Below are positions 19,652 through 29,061 of a stretch of 64,000 nt of DNA, one piece after another (position 1 is the stretch's first letter; every line of letters begins with the position of its first letter). The notes below the pieces were generated by a model that saw only the letters and a program-made list of their open reading frames with translations, was not told the origin of the DNA and did not search any database. This DNA is from JAGNZR01 sp051656905 (GTDB taxonomy: Bacteria; Fusobacteriota; Fusobacteriia; Fusobacteriales; Fusobacteriaceae). Made by a program: the position numbers and the translations under genes. The stretch covers positions 62,001 to 126,000 of the forward strand of contig JBOFJQ010000043.1 in NCBI GenBank assembly GCA_051656905.1, read 5' to 3'.

Positions 19652-21141
19652 GAAAAATTTTAGAAATGAAAAATATCTGTAAATCATTCCCCGGAGTAAA
19701 GGCTTTAGATGGGGCAAATCTTGAATTAAATGAAGGAGAGACTGTTGTTTTAATGGGTGAAAATGGTGCTGGAAAGTCTACTCTAATGAAAATTCTAACT
19801 GGAGTATATGAGAAAGATTCAGGTGAAATTTTATATTTTGGAGCTCCTTTTGTTGCTAAAAATCCAAAAGATGCTCAGGAAAAAGGGATTAGTATCATTT
19901 ATCAAGAGTTTAATTTAATTCCTGATCTTGATGTAGTTGAAAATGTATTTTTATCAAAAGAGATAAAAAATAAATTTGGAATTGTAAATAGAAAATTAAT
20001 GGAAGATGAAACAAAAAAAATATTAGAAAAACTTAATTTAAAAATAAGTATTGATAAAAAAGTTTCTGAATTAACAGTTGGGGAGCAGCAAATGGTTGAG
20101 ATAGCAAAGGCATTAAACTGCGAAACAAAAGTTTTAGTTATGGATGAACCGACTGCTGCACTTACAGAATCTGAGACAGAGGAACTATTCAGAGTTATTA
20201 ATGACTTAAAAAAAGAGAAAGTTGGAATAGTATATATTTCCCATAGAATGGAAGAGTTAAAAAAAGTTGCAAATTCAGTGTTAATAATGAGAGATGGAAA
20301 ATATGTTGATTCAAAAAGGTTTGAAGATACAACGATTGATGAAATTATAAAGTTAATGGTTGGAAGAGAGTTAAAAGATCAATTTCCAATAAGAGAAAAA
20401 AATATAGGGAAAGAAATGCTAGGAATAAAAATTAATAATTCTAGAGGAGGCTTATCGGAATTCAATGTTAGAAAAGGTGAAGTAGTTGCTTTATCAGGAC
20501 TAATGGGTGCAGGAAGAACAGAACTAGCTAAATCAATATTTGGTGCTGATAAGACATTTAATTTAGACATTGTTCTTGAAGGAGAAAAGTTAAAAATATC
20601 AAGTCCAATTGATGCAATAAATAATAAAATTGCATATTTGACGGAAGATAGAAAAAAAGATGGATTACTTCTTAACTTGTCTGTAGAAGATAATATTATG
20701 GTTTCGAATTTAGGATTAATAAAAAATAGTATTGGAAAATTAGATTTTGTAAAATCAAAAGATCTATGTGAAAATTATGTAAAATCCATGAGTATAAAAA
20801 CTCCTTCACTGCAGCAAGAGATAAAAAATTTATCTGGAGGAAATCAACAAAAAGCTATACTTGCAAGATGGTTAATACAAGATAAAAAAGTACTCATAAT
20901 AGATGAGCCAACAAGAGGAATAGATGTAGGAGCAAAAAGAGAAGTATATCAACTTATAAATAATCTAGCGTCTATTGGTGCAGGAATAATAATGATATCT
21001 TCTGAACTTCCAGAAGTCTTAGGAATGAGTGATCGTGTAATTGTTATGCACGAGAAAAAAATAACTGGAATACTAGAAAACAAAAATTTAACACAAGAGG
21101 ATATTATGGCATACGCTACAGGTAAAGAACAAATAATATAA
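19648..21141 (+). CDS. Sugar ABC transporter ATP-binding protein (RbsA/MglA type)
   Basis: 497 residues with two fused ATPase domains, the usual form in carbohydrate uptake CUT2 transporters. Domain 1: Walker A G-E-N-G-A-G-K-S-T, signature L-T-V-G-E-Q-Q-M-V-E, Walker B V-L-V-M-D-E-P-T-A. Domain 2: a degenerate Walker A (G-L-M-G-A-G-R-T-E-L, normal for this family), signature L-S-G-G-N-Q-Q-K and Walker B V-L-I-I-D-E-P-T-R-G-I-D-V-G. Works at the inner membrane with the permease at 21155 and the lipoprotein at 23301. Start overlaps the kinase stop by 4 bases. Confidence 0.92.
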   Translation: MRKILEMKNICKSFPGVKALDGANLELNEGETVVLMGENGAGKSTLMKILTGVYEKDSGEILYFGAPFVAKNPKDAQEKGISIIYQEFNLIPDLDVVENVFLSKEIKNKFGIVNRKLMEDETKKILEKLNLKISIDKKVSELTVGEQQMVEIAKALNCETKVLVMDEPTAALTESETEELFRVINDLKKEKVGIVYISHRMEELKKVANSVLIMRDGKYVDSKRFEDTTIDEIIKLMVGRELKDQFPIREKNIGKEMLGIKINNSRGGLSEFNVRKGEVVALSGLMGAGRTELAKSIFGADKTFNLDIVLEGEKLKISSPIDAINNKIAYLTEDRKKDGLLLNLSVEDNIMVSNLGLIKNSIGKLDFVKSKDLCENYVKSMSIKTPSLQQEIKNLSGGNQQKAILARWLIQDKKVLIIDEPTRGIDVGAKREVYQLINNLASIGAGIIMISSELPEVLGMSDRVIVMHEKKITGILENKNLTQEDIMAYATGKEQII

Positions 21142-21154
21142 AAGCGGAGGGTTT

Positions 21155-22117
21155 ATGGAAACTACAAATAAAAATAATTCAAATATATTTGTAAAACTAT
21201 TTAAAAATAAGCAGACAGCTACGATTATAAGCATGATAATCTTGATTATTTTTTTCTCTTTAACATCAAAATATTTTTTAACGACAGGGAATTTTTTAAC
21301 GATAGCATTACAAACGTCAGTAATAGGGATAATAGCTTTAGGAATGACTTATACAATTATAACAGGTGGAATAGACCTTTCTGTAGGATCGATTGTAGCA
21401 TTTTCAGGAATTGCAGCAGGTTATGTACTTAAAACAGGAGCACCAATGTTTGTAGGGATTTTAGCGGGGTTATTAGCTGGAACAGTTGCAGGATTAATAA
21501 ATGGATTTTTAGTAACAAATGGGAAATTACCACCATTTATAGCAACGTTAGGAATAATGATGTCTTTAAGAGGTTTAACATTAGCTATCACAGGTGGGAT
21601 GCCAATTTCAGGATTTAAGGATAATTTTGCAGATTTTTCAGGTGGAAAATTTTTAGGAGTTCCACACCCTGTTATCTATTTCATAATTTTAGGTGCTATT
21701 ACAGCTTATATTTTAAAAAATACAGTTATAGGAAAACATATTTATGCAATAGGGTCTAATGAGTCAGCTTCGGAACTTTCAGGGGTTAACGTTAATAAGG
21801 TAAAATTATATGTTTATGGATTGACGGGATTCTTAAGTGCATTTGCAGGAGTAGTACTAGCTTCAAGACTTATTTCGGCTCAACCAACGGAGGGAGCAGG
21901 ATATGAGTTAGATGTAATAGCAGCGGTTGTTATTGGTGGGGCAAGTTTATCAGGTGGAGTAGGAAGTATTGTTGGGACTATTATAGGTGCTTTTATAATG
22001 AGTATATTGAGAAATGGTTTAAATATGCTTAACGTATCAGGATTTTGGCAACAAGTAGCAGTTGGTATTGTAGTTTTAGTAGCGGTTTATATTGATAAAA
22101 AGAAGGCGACTAAATAA
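21155..22117 (+). CDS. Sugar ABC transporter permease (RbsC type)
   Basis: 320 residues, strongly hydrophobic with about 8-10 membrane segments. Shows the CUT2 permease signatures G-M-T-Y-T-I-I-T-G-G-I-D-L-S-V-G-S, N-G-F-L-V-T, A-T-L-G-I-M-M-S-L-R-G, and the cytoplasmic coupling loop G-S-N-E-S-A-S-E-L-S-G-V-N-V. Follows the ATPase after 13 bases with GCGGAGG before ATG. A single permease gene implies a homodimeric channel. Fucose is the inferred substrate from operon context. Confidence 0.92.
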   Translation: METTNKNNSNIFVKLFKNKQTATIISMIILIIFFSLTSKYFLTTGNFLTIALQTSVIGIIALGMTYTIITGGIDLSVGSIVAFSGIAAGYVLKTGAPMFVGILAGLLAGTVAGLINGFLVTNGKLPPFIATLGIMMSLRGLTLAITGGMPISGFKDNFADFSGGKFLGVPHPVIYFIILGAITAYILKNTVIGKHIYAIGSNESASELSGVNVNKVKLYVYGLTGFLSAFAGVVLASRLISAQPTEGAGYELDVIAAVVIGGASLSGGVGSIVGTIIGAFIMSILRNGLNMLNVSGFWQQVAVGIVVLVAVYIDKKKATK

Positions 22118-22149
22118 AGTTAATATAAATATAAAATAGGGGTGGTGCT

Positions 22150-23274
22150 ATGGCAAGATTTATTTTTAATGAAACAAGTTACCAAGGAAGAGGAAGTAGA
22201 AGTGAAATAGCGGTTGAAATTAAAAAAAGAGGTTTTAAAAAAGTTTTACTAGTGACAGATCAGGTATTAAATAAAGTTAAAGTAGCAGAAAAAGTGGAAG
22301 TAGTTCTAAAAAATGCAGGGATAGAATATGAAATTTTCGATAATATAAAAGCTAATCCAACAATAAAAAATTGTGAAGAGTGCCTTGAAAAATTAAATAG
22401 TTCAAAAGCGGATATAATTGTAGCTGTTGGTGGAGGAAGTGTTATTGATACTGCAAAATGTGTATCTATTGTAAAAAATAATCCAGAGTTTTCTGATATA
22501 AGAAAATTAGAAGGTGTAGCAGATACAAAGAATAAAGCTTTTCCTTTGATTGCTTGTGCAACAACTTGTGGAACAGCAGCAGAAGTAACAATAAATTATG
22601 TTATTACAGATGAAGAGAATGGAAGAAAACTAGTGTGCATAGACCCGAATGATATACCTATAGTAGCAGTAATTGATAGTGAATTGATGGAGAGTATGCC
22701 TGGAAGTTTGATAGCTTCAACTGGTATGGATGCATTAACTCATGCAATAGAGGGACTCTTAACAAAAGGAGCTAATGACTTAAGTGACATGTTCCACTTA
22801 TATGCTATTGAGTTAATAGGAAAAAATTTAAAAAATGCTGTTAATGGAGATAAAGAAGCACTTGAAAAAATGGCACTAGCACAATATGTTGCTGGAATGG
22901 GATTTTCAAATGTAGGATTAGGATTGGTTCATGGAATGGCTCATCCACTGGGGGGGATTTTTGATATAGCTCATGGAGTAGCTAATGCGTTACTTTTACC
23001 TTATGTACTTGAGTATAATGAACCGATATGTGGAGAAAAATATAAGATTATTGCTAAACTAATGGGTGGAAAAGCAGATGCTAAAGAGGCTGTTCAATTA
23101 ATAAAAAAACTTTCTTCAGATGTCCATATACCACAAAAACTAAGAGATATAAACATAAAAGAAAGTGATCTAGAAAGACTTAGTATAGATGCATTTAATG
23201 ATGTGTGTACTGGTGGAAACCCTAGAGAAACATCACAAAAAGAAATTCTAGAAATTTATAAAAAAGCATTTTAA
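22150..23274 (+). CDS. fucO: Lactaldehyde reductase (iron-dependent alcohol dehydrogenase)
   Basis: 374 residues, group III Fe-dependent alcohol dehydrogenase. Reduces L-lactaldehyde from FucA to L-1,2-propanediol with NADH under anaerobic conditions. The NAD-binding loop is V-G-G-G-S-V-I-D-T-A-K. The metal ligands lie in M-D-A-L-T-H-A-I-E, L-V-H-G-M-A-H-P-L-G-G and D-I-A-H-G-V-A-N-A, matching the D-H-H-H set of E. coli FucO. Length close to E. coli (382-383). Its place between permease and binding protein ties propanediol formation to sugar entry. No propanediol-utilisation genes are in the window, so export of propanediol is likely. Confidence 0.88.
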   Translation: MARFIFNETSYQGRGSRSEIAVEIKKRGFKKVLLVTDQVLNKVKVAEKVEVVLKNAGIEYEIFDNIKANPTIKNCEECLEKLNSSKADIIVAVGGGSVIDTAKCVSIVKNNPEFSDIRKLEGVADTKNKAFPLIACATTCGTAAEVTINYVITDEENGRKLVCIDPNDIPIVAVIDSELMESMPGSLIASTGMDALTHAIEGLLTKGANDLSDMFHLYAIELIGKNLKNAVNGDKEALEKMALAQYVAGMGFSNVGLGLVHGMAHPLGGIFDIAHGVANALLLPYVLEYNEPICGEKYKIIAKLMGGKADAKEAVQLIKKLSSDVHIPQKLRDINIKESDLERLSIDAFNDVCTGGNPRETSQKEILEIYKKAF

Positions 23275-23300
23275 CTTATAAAATAATATGGAGGATTAGA

Positions 23301-24272
23301 ATGAGAAAGAAATTTTTAAGTAGCTTAATTTTATTAGGATTATTAATGGTTGGATGTGGGAAAGAAGCAGAAAAAAAAGAAGATGGAGTAGAAAAAAAAT
23401 TAAGTATTGCTGTAATATCAAAAGGGTATCAACATGAATTTTGGAGAGCTGTTGAATTAGGAGCTAAACAGGCAGGGAAAGACTTAAATGTAGATGTAAG
23501 TTTTATTGGACCAGAGAAAGAAAGTGAGATTGGAAAACAAGTAGGAATGGTAGAAAATGCTATAAATGCAAAAGTTTCCGGGATAGTTCTTGCTGCTCTT
23601 GATTCAAATGCATTAACGCCTGTTTCTAAAAGAGCAATAGAAGAAAAAATACCAGTAGTAACTTTTGATTCAGATTTGAGTGATGGAGTAAGTAGTTCTT
23701 TTGTAGCTACAGATAATGTTGCTGCTGGAGCACAAGCTGCATTGGAGATGATTAAAGTTATAGGAGAAGAGGGAAAAGTTGCTATAGTTGCACATAATGC
23801 AGGAACAACTACTGCACTTCATAGAGAAAAAGGTTTTAGAGAAGAGATGGCTAAACATTCAAAAATAGAGATTTTAAATACACAATTTTCAGATGGAGAT
23901 AAATCGAAAGCTTTATCAATTACTCAAGATATAGTAATGGCAAATCCAGATATTAAAGGTGTGTATGGAACAAATGAAGGGGCAGCTGTAGGAGTTGCAA
24001 GAGCAATAGAAGAGAAAGGGTTACAAGGAAAAATAGCTGTTATAGGTTTTGATAGTTCGGAAGATGAAGTGAGATTTATTAATAATGGAGTTATGAATGG
24101 TATGATGGTTCAAAATCCTTATCAAATGGGATATAAAGCTGTTCAAACTATTGTAAAAGTTATAAAAGGAGAACCTGTTGATAAGAGAATAGATACAGGA
24201 GCTAAATTTATATCTAAGGCTAATATTAATGATGAAGATAGTCAAAAATTAATTTATCCAGTGGGAAAATAA
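23301..24272 (+). CDS. Sugar-binding lipoprotein of the fucose ABC transporter
   Basis: 323 residues. Lipoprotein signal with lipobox L-M-V-G-C at residues 15-19, then a Lys/Glu linker and a type I periplasmic-binding domain of the ribose/xylose class (starts L-S-I-A-V-I-S-K-G, followed by F-W-R-A-V-E-L-G-A). Membrane-tethered in the periplasm, it delivers sugar to the transporter. It lies after fucO rather than next to the permease, which is unusual but keeps it in the same operon. Ribosome binding site GGAGG before the ATG. Confidence 0.9.
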   Translation: MRKKFLSSLILLGLLMVGCGKEAEKKEDGVEKKLSIAVISKGYQHEFWRAVELGAKQAGKDLNVDVSFIGPEKESEIGKQVGMVENAINAKVSGIVLAALDSNALTPVSKRAIEEKIPVVTFDSDLSDGVSSSFVATDNVAAGAQAALEMIKVIGEEGKVAIVAHNAGTTTALHREKGFREEMAKHSKIEILNTQFSDGDKSKALSITQDIVMANPDIKGVYGTNEGAAVGVARAIEEKGLQGKIAVIGFDSSEDEVRFINNGVMNGMMVQNPYQMGYKAVQTIVKVIKGEPVDKRIDTGAKFISKANINDEDSQKLIYPVGK

Positions 24273-24289
24273 CTAGGAGGTTATAGAAG

Positions 24290-26077
24290 ATGTTTAGATT
24301 AAATGGCAGTTTACCAAAAATAGGAATTAGACCAACTATTGATGGGAGAAGAAACGGTGTTAGAGAAAACTTAGAAGAGCAGACTATGTTAATGGCAAAT
24401 AATCTAGTTAAGTTTATAGAGGAAACATTGAGACATCCAAGTGGAGAAAAAGTTGAGTGTGTAATTGCTGATACAACAATAGGTGGAGTTGCAGAAGCTA
24501 TTAGATGTCAGAAAAAATTTAGTACAGAAAATGTGGGACTTACAATAACAGTTACTCCTTGCTGGTGTTATGGAACTGAAACAATAGATACAACTACAAA
24601 TATTCCAAAAGCAATATGGGGATTTAATGGAACAGAAAGACCAGGAGCAGTTTATCTTGCAGCAGCAGTTGCAGGGCATAATCAAATGGGAGATCCAGTA
24701 TTTTCTATTTATGGAAAAGAGGTTCAAGATAAAACTGCAACTGATATTCCAGAAGATGTAAAAGAGAAAATTATAAGATTTGTAAAATCTGGAATCTCAG
24801 TAGCCACAATGAGAGATAAATCATACTTATCAATAGGAAATGTTTCTATGGGAATAGCGGGTTCGGTAGTATCGTCAGATTTTTTCTCTGATTATCTAGG
24901 AATGAGAAATGAATATGTTGATATGTGTGAAGTTAAAAGAAGATTAGAACTTAATATCTTCGATTCTGTAGAGTATGAGAAGGCATTGAAGTGGACAAAA
25001 GAAAATTGTGCTGATGGAAAAGACTTTAATAAAGTTCCAGTTACTAGAGAGGAAAAAGAGAGACAATGGGAAATAGTTGTAAAAATGACAATCATTATTA
25101 GAGATTTAATGATAGGAAATCCTAAACTTAAAGAACTTGGGTATGCAGAGGAAGCGGAAGGACATAATGCAATTGCTTCTGGATTCCAAGGGCAAAGACA
25201 CTGGACAGATTTTATGCCAAATGCTGACTTTTCAGAGGCAATTTTAAATTCTTCATTTGACTGGAATGGAATTAGAGAAGCGTTTGTAGTAGCAACAGAA
25301 AATGATTCGTTAAATGGGGCTTCAATGCTACTTGGACATCTTTTAACAGGAACAGCTCAAATATTTTCAGATGTTAGAACTTATTGGTCACCAGAATCAA
25401 TAGAAAGAGTAACAGGAAAAAAACTGTCAGGACTAGCAGAAAAGTCTGGTTTGATTCATTTAATTAACTCCGGTTCAACTACTTTGGATGGAACAGGAGA
25501 GCAAATGGAAAACAGGAAACCAGTAATGAAGACATATTGGAATATTACAGGAGAAGAGGTAAAGAAATGTTTAGAGGCCACTAAGTGGTGCCCAGGGGAT
25601 TTAGGATATTTCAGAGGTGGGGGATTTTCATCTAATTTCCTAAGTAAAGGAGAGATGCCAGTTACAATGTCTAGAATAAATTTGATAAAAGGGTTAGGTC
25701 CAGTTTTACAAATTTGTGAAGGATATGTTGTGAATTTAGATAAAGAGATACACGATATACTAGATTTAAGAACTAATCCAACATGGCCAACAACTTGGTT
25801 TGCTCCTAAACTTACAGGAGAGGGAGCTTTTGTGGATGGATATACAGTTATGGATAATTGGGGAGCCAATCATGGAGCTATATCTTACGGTCATATAGGT
25901 GCAGATTTAATAACTTTAGCTTCTATGCTAAGAATACCTGTTCACATGCATAATGTAGAAAATAAAAAAATATTTAGACCTAAAGTATGGGGAGCTTTTG
26001 GAACTCAAAATATAGAGGGAGCAGATTTCAGAGCTTGTGAAACTTTTGGCCCATTATATGGAAAAATAAAGAAATAG
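24290..26077 (+). CDS. fucI: L-fucose isomerase
   Basis: 595 residues, E. coli FucI is 591. Converts L-fucose to L-fuculose (and D-arabinose to D-ribulose) using Mn2+. Start L-P-K-I-G-I-R-P-T-I-D-G-R-R is diagnostic, as are C-W-C-Y-G-T-E-T-I-D and A-I-W-G-F-N-G-T-E-R-P-G. The metal and catalytic acids are in the conserved A-T-E-N-D-S-L-N-G segment, with the late His in the W-G-A-N-H-G-A-I-S-Y-G-H block. This gene sets the identity of the whole operon as fucose rather than rhamnose. Confidence 0.95.
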   Translation: MFRLNGSLPKIGIRPTIDGRRNGVRENLEEQTMLMANNLVKFIEETLRHPSGEKVECVIADTTIGGVAEAIRCQKKFSTENVGLTITVTPCWCYGTETIDTTTNIPKAIWGFNGTERPGAVYLAAAVAGHNQMGDPVFSIYGKEVQDKTATDIPEDVKEKIIRFVKSGISVATMRDKSYLSIGNVSMGIAGSVVSSDFFSDYLGMRNEYVDMCEVKRRLELNIFDSVEYEKALKWTKENCADGKDFNKVPVTREEKERQWEIVVKMTIIIRDLMIGNPKLKELGYAEEAEGHNAIASGFQGQRHWTDFMPNADFSEAILNSSFDWNGIREAFVVATENDSLNGASMLLGHLLTGTAQIFSDVRTYWSPESIERVTGKKLSGLAEKSGLIHLINSGSTTLDGTGEQMENRKPVMKTYWNITGEEVKKCLEATKWCPGDLGYFRGGGFSSNFLSKGEMPVTMSRINLIKGLGPVLQICEGYVVNLDKEIHDILDLRTNPTWPTTWFAPKLTGEGAFVDGYTVMDNWGANHGAISYGHIGADLITLASMLRIPVHMHNVENKKIFRPKVWGAFGTQNIEGADFRACETFGPLYGKIKK

Positions 26078-26107
26078 TTAGATTAAAATTATTAGAGGAG
26101 AAGTATT

Positions 26108-26530
26108 ATGCTAAAAAATATTCCAAATAATATAAGTCCAGAGTTGTTAAAAATATTATGTGAGATGGGACATTCTGATGAAATTGTAATAGGAGATGGG
26201 AATTTTCCAGCAGCTAGCAATGCCAAAAGATTAGTTAGGTGTGATGGGCAAAGTGGGACAGAAATATTAGAAGCAGTTTTACAACTTTTTCCTTTAGATC
26301 AGTATGGTGAACAGCCAGTTTCAGTTATGGATGCGGGGGAGTTTTCTCCCCCAATCTGGGATAGGTATAAAGAGATTGTAAAGGTTTGTGATGATGAAAA
26401 ATATATTGATTTTGAAAAAGTTGAAAGATTTAAATTTTATGAAAGGGCTAAAGAGGCTTATGCTATAATAGCAACAAGTGAAGCTGAATTATATGCTAAT
26501 ATAATATTAAGAAAAGGTGTCATAAAATAA
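26108..26530 (+). CDS. fucU: L-fucose mutarotase
   Basis: 140 residues, RbsD/FucU family. Interconverts alpha and beta anomers of fucose so that the isomerase receives its preferred form. Shows M-G-H-S-D-E-I-V-I-G-D-G-N-F-P-A (residues 19-34), the characteristic FucU loop with catalytic His and Asp, and the Y-A-I-I-A-T-S-E end block. Follows fucI by 30 bases with GAGGAG before ATG. Confidence 0.92.
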   Translation: MLKNIPNNISPELLKILCEMGHSDEIVIGDGNFPAASNAKRLVRCDGQSGTEILEAVLQLFPLDQYGEQPVSVMDAGEFSPPIWDRYKEIVKVCDDEKYIDFEKVERFKFYERAKEAYAIIATSEAELYANIILRKGVIK

Positions 26531-26550
26531 CTAAATAGGAGTAGCTAACT

Positions 26551-28164
26551 ATGAATTACTATATTGGAGTAGATGTTGGAACTGGTAGTGCTAGAGCAGG
26601 AATTTTTGATAGTAAAGGAAAGCAAATATGTAGTTTTAAGAAAGATATAACTACATGGTCTTATGATTTAGTCTATAAGGAGCAATCTTCAAAACAAATT
26701 TGGGAATCCATATGTGAAGTTGTAAAGAAATGTTTAGAAACTTCTAAAATTAATAAAAACGATATAAAAGGGATAGGTTTCGATGCAACTTGCTCTTTGG
26801 TAGCAGTTAATAAAAATGGAGAACCTGTAACTTTGAGTAAAAGTGGAGAGGATGAAAGAAATATTATTTTGTGGATGGATCATAGAGCTAACATAGAAGC
26901 TGATTTTATAAATTTAACAAATCATGAGGTTCTAGAATATGTTGGTGGAAAAGTATCATTGGAAATGGAGATACCTAAGTTGCTGTGGGTGAAAAAAAAT
27001 CTAGTGGATAGCTACGATAGAACTGCTCATTTTTTTGATCTACCTGATTATTTAACGTATAAAGCAACAGGGAAATTAGAACGTTCATTATGCTCTCTAG
27101 GCTGTAAATGGAATTATATGAATCATGAATCTAAGTGGAATTTAGATTATTTACAAAAAATAGGGTTTGAAGATATTTGTGAAAATTTAGAAAAAATAGG
27201 GACAACTACTAAAAATATCGGAGAATCTTTAGAATATCTATCTGAAAAAAGTGCAGAAGAGCTAGGACTAACAGTGAAAACTATAGTAGGTGTTTCTATG
27301 ATAGATGCACATGCTGGTGGGATTGGAGTTTTAGGGATAGATGATAGAGAAGTTTCTGTATTTAATGAGAGAATTGCTTTAATTGGTGGAACATCTAGTT
27401 GTCATATGGCAGTAACAAATGAAAAAATAAAAGTTTCAGGAGTATGGGGGCCTTATTATGGAGCGATGTTACCTAATAAATGGCTATTAGAAGGTGGACA
27501 GTCAGCTACTGGAGCTTTAATAGACTTTGTAATAAAAAGTCATTCAGCATACAATAAATTAGAGAGTATAGCTAAAAATTCAAAGGTATCAGTTTATGAA
27601 AAATTAAATGAAATATTATTTGAAAAATCTAAGAAAGAAAATATAGAGATAGACAGATTAACTAATGACTTTCATATGTTACCTTATTATCATGGAAATA
27701 GATCTCCAAGAGCTAATGCTAATTTGAAGGGAATGGTTATTGGATTAACTTTAGATGATTCTTTAGATAATTTAGCTATTTACTATTTATCTGCTATTCA
27801 AAGTGTTGCTTATGGAACTAGACATATTATAGAAGAGATGAATAACAATGGATTTAATATAAAGAAAATTTTTATGACAGGTGGTGGAACTAAAAACCCA
27901 TTATTTCTAAGTAGTCATTCTAATATAACAGGATGCAGTATTATATTAGGTGAAGAGGATGAATCGGTTTTATTAGGAAGTGCTATATTGGGTGCTGTAG
28001 CCTCAGGAGAATATTCTTCTATAGAAGAGGGAATGAAAAATATGAGTAAATTTGGGGAAAAAATAGAAGCTGATTTAAGTAAAGCAGATTATCATAATAA
28101 AAAGTATAGAGTTTTTAAAGAGATGTATAATGATTTTATAAAGTATAGAGAGATTATGGAGTAA
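26551..28164 (+). CDS. Second FGGY kinase, pentulose kinase type
   Basis: 537 residues, FGGY/ASKHA kinase of the YDR109C/FGGY group (D-ribulose kinase-like), distinct from the RhaB-type kinase upstream. N-terminal G-V-D-V-G-T-G-S-A-R-A-G, then L-W-M-D-H-R-A near residue 110, I-G-G-T-S-S-C-H at the hinge, and F-M-T-G-G-G-T-K-N-P in the ATP domain. Last gene of the fucose operon, followed by a clear terminator. FucI also makes D-ribulose from D-arabinose, so a role in phosphorylating that side product is plausible; this is inference. It could alternatively be the real fuculokinase. Confidence 0.8.
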   Translation: MNYYIGVDVGTGSARAGIFDSKGKQICSFKKDITTWSYDLVYKEQSSKQIWESICEVVKKCLETSKINKNDIKGIGFDATCSLVAVNKNGEPVTLSKSGEDERNIILWMDHRANIEADFINLTNHEVLEYVGGKVSLEMEIPKLLWVKKNLVDSYDRTAHFFDLPDYLTYKATGKLERSLCSLGCKWNYMNHESKWNLDYLQKIGFEDICENLEKIGTTTKNIGESLEYLSEKSAEELGLTVKTIVGVSMIDAHAGGIGVLGIDDREVSVFNERIALIGGTSSCHMAVTNEKIKVSGVWGPYYGAMLPNKWLLEGGQSATGALIDFVIKSHSAYNKLESIAKNSKVSVYEKLNEILFEKSKKENIEIDRLTNDFHMLPYYHGNRSPRANANLKGMVIGLTLDDSLDNLAIYYLSAIQSVAYGTRHIIEEMNNNGFNIKKIFMTGGGTKNPLFLSSHSNITGCSIILGEEDESVLLGSAILGAVASGEYSSIEEGMKNMSKFGEKIEADLSKADYHNKKYRVFKEMYNDFIKYREIME

Positions 28165-28189
28165 TAAATTTGTATGTTATTTAATAAAA

Positions 28190-28236
28190 TACCTTGAGGG
28201 AAAGATTTTAATAATCTTTTCTTCAAGGTATTTTTA
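28190..28236 (+). terminator. Terminator of the fucose operon
   Basis: TACCTTGAGGGAAAGATT pairs with AATCTTTTCTTCAAGGTA around a 5-base loop and is followed by TTTTTA. It ends the unit that starts at about 17518. Confidence 0.88.
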
Positions 28237-28338
28237 TAAAGAATTATTATTTATATTTCAAAAAAAATATGTAATTATATTAAAATATAATATAATGTAA
28301 AAAAACTAGTTGTTTGCTCTATAAGGGGGATTGGAAAA

Positions 28339-28914
28339 ATGAAAGTAGATTATAATGTAATTCAAGAAAAATTAAAGGAAACTAGGAATGTAAAAAAAAT
28401 TACTCAGAGAGAATTAGCAGAAATTTGTAATGTTTCAGAGAAAACTATTTATAGAGCCGAAAATGAAGCTGATAGACTAGAATTTGAAACTCTTTTGCTT
28501 ATTGCTAATAATTTAGAAGTGGAGATAGAGGGATTTATATATATAAAAGCTTTCTCTTTAGAAGAAGTATGGAATGTAATTGAAGAAATTTCGAAAGGGG
28601 CTTTACTCAAAGTATATCCTATAAATTATGATATAGAGAAATTGGACATAGTTATAAGGATTGTTGAAATTCTTGAAAAGGATTTAAAAACAAAACCTAG
28701 TTCAGTGAAACTTAGAGCACAAAGGTCTTTAATTTTAGAAAATGAAAAATTAAATAAATTAGAAGGGGAGGGTTATTTTGCAGTATTTAATGAAAATAAT
28801 CAGAGTATATTAAATTTGTATTTTCTAAATAGTAATTCTAAAAAAATAAAAATGGAAAACGGAAGAAAATATATAGATGTTTTCAAAGATTTAGAATTAG
28901 ATGCAGAAATATAA
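28339..28914 (+). CDS. XRE-family HTH protein with unknown C-terminal domain
   Basis: 191 residues. The first 65 form an XRE/Cro HTH: K-I-T-Q-R-E-L-A-E-I-C-N-V-S-E-K-T-I-Y-R-A-E-N. The remaining 125 residues (from E-I-S-K-G-A-L-L-K-V-Y-P) are mixed alpha/beta and unrecognised; they may bind a ligand or partner. Ribosome binding site AGGGGG 9 bases before ATG. It stands at the head of an accessory segment (28.3-34.0 kb) and may control it, but no operator could be identified. Confidence 0.7.
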   Translation: MKVDYNVIQEKLKETRNVKKITQRELAEICNVSEKTIYRAENEADRLEFETLLLIANNLEVEIEGFIYIKAFSLEEVWNVIEEISKGALLKVYPINYDIEKLDIVIRIVEILEKDLKTKPSSVKLRAQRSLILENEKLNKLEGEGYFAVFNENNQSILNLYFLNSNSKKIKMENGRKYIDVFKDLELDAEI

Positions 28915-29061
28915 AATGCGCATAGATGTCTGTTATAAGAAGAAAATTGACTAGCTAGTGTCATTGTTTGAATGGAGAATTAAGTATATAATAGGAAGTG
29001 GTTATAATAACGTAGCAAGATGGGGTATGAAAAAATATTAAAAGAGAGTGGGGAACATAAA

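Noticed and set aside
24404..24727. Cys-rich 107-codon minus-strand frame inside fucI
   Set aside because: The apparent cysteine richness is produced by complementing common sense codons (gca, aca); no start signal.
25456..25869. 137-codon minus-strand frame inside fucI
   Set aside because: It lies fully within the highly conserved fucI gene, has no ribosome binding site, and its composition mirrors the sense codons.
18248..28164. Rhamnose operon, suggested by the RhaB-type kinase
   Set aside because: FucI, FucU and a 215-residue FucA are present, while RhaA and RhaD are absent, so fucose is the better assignment.
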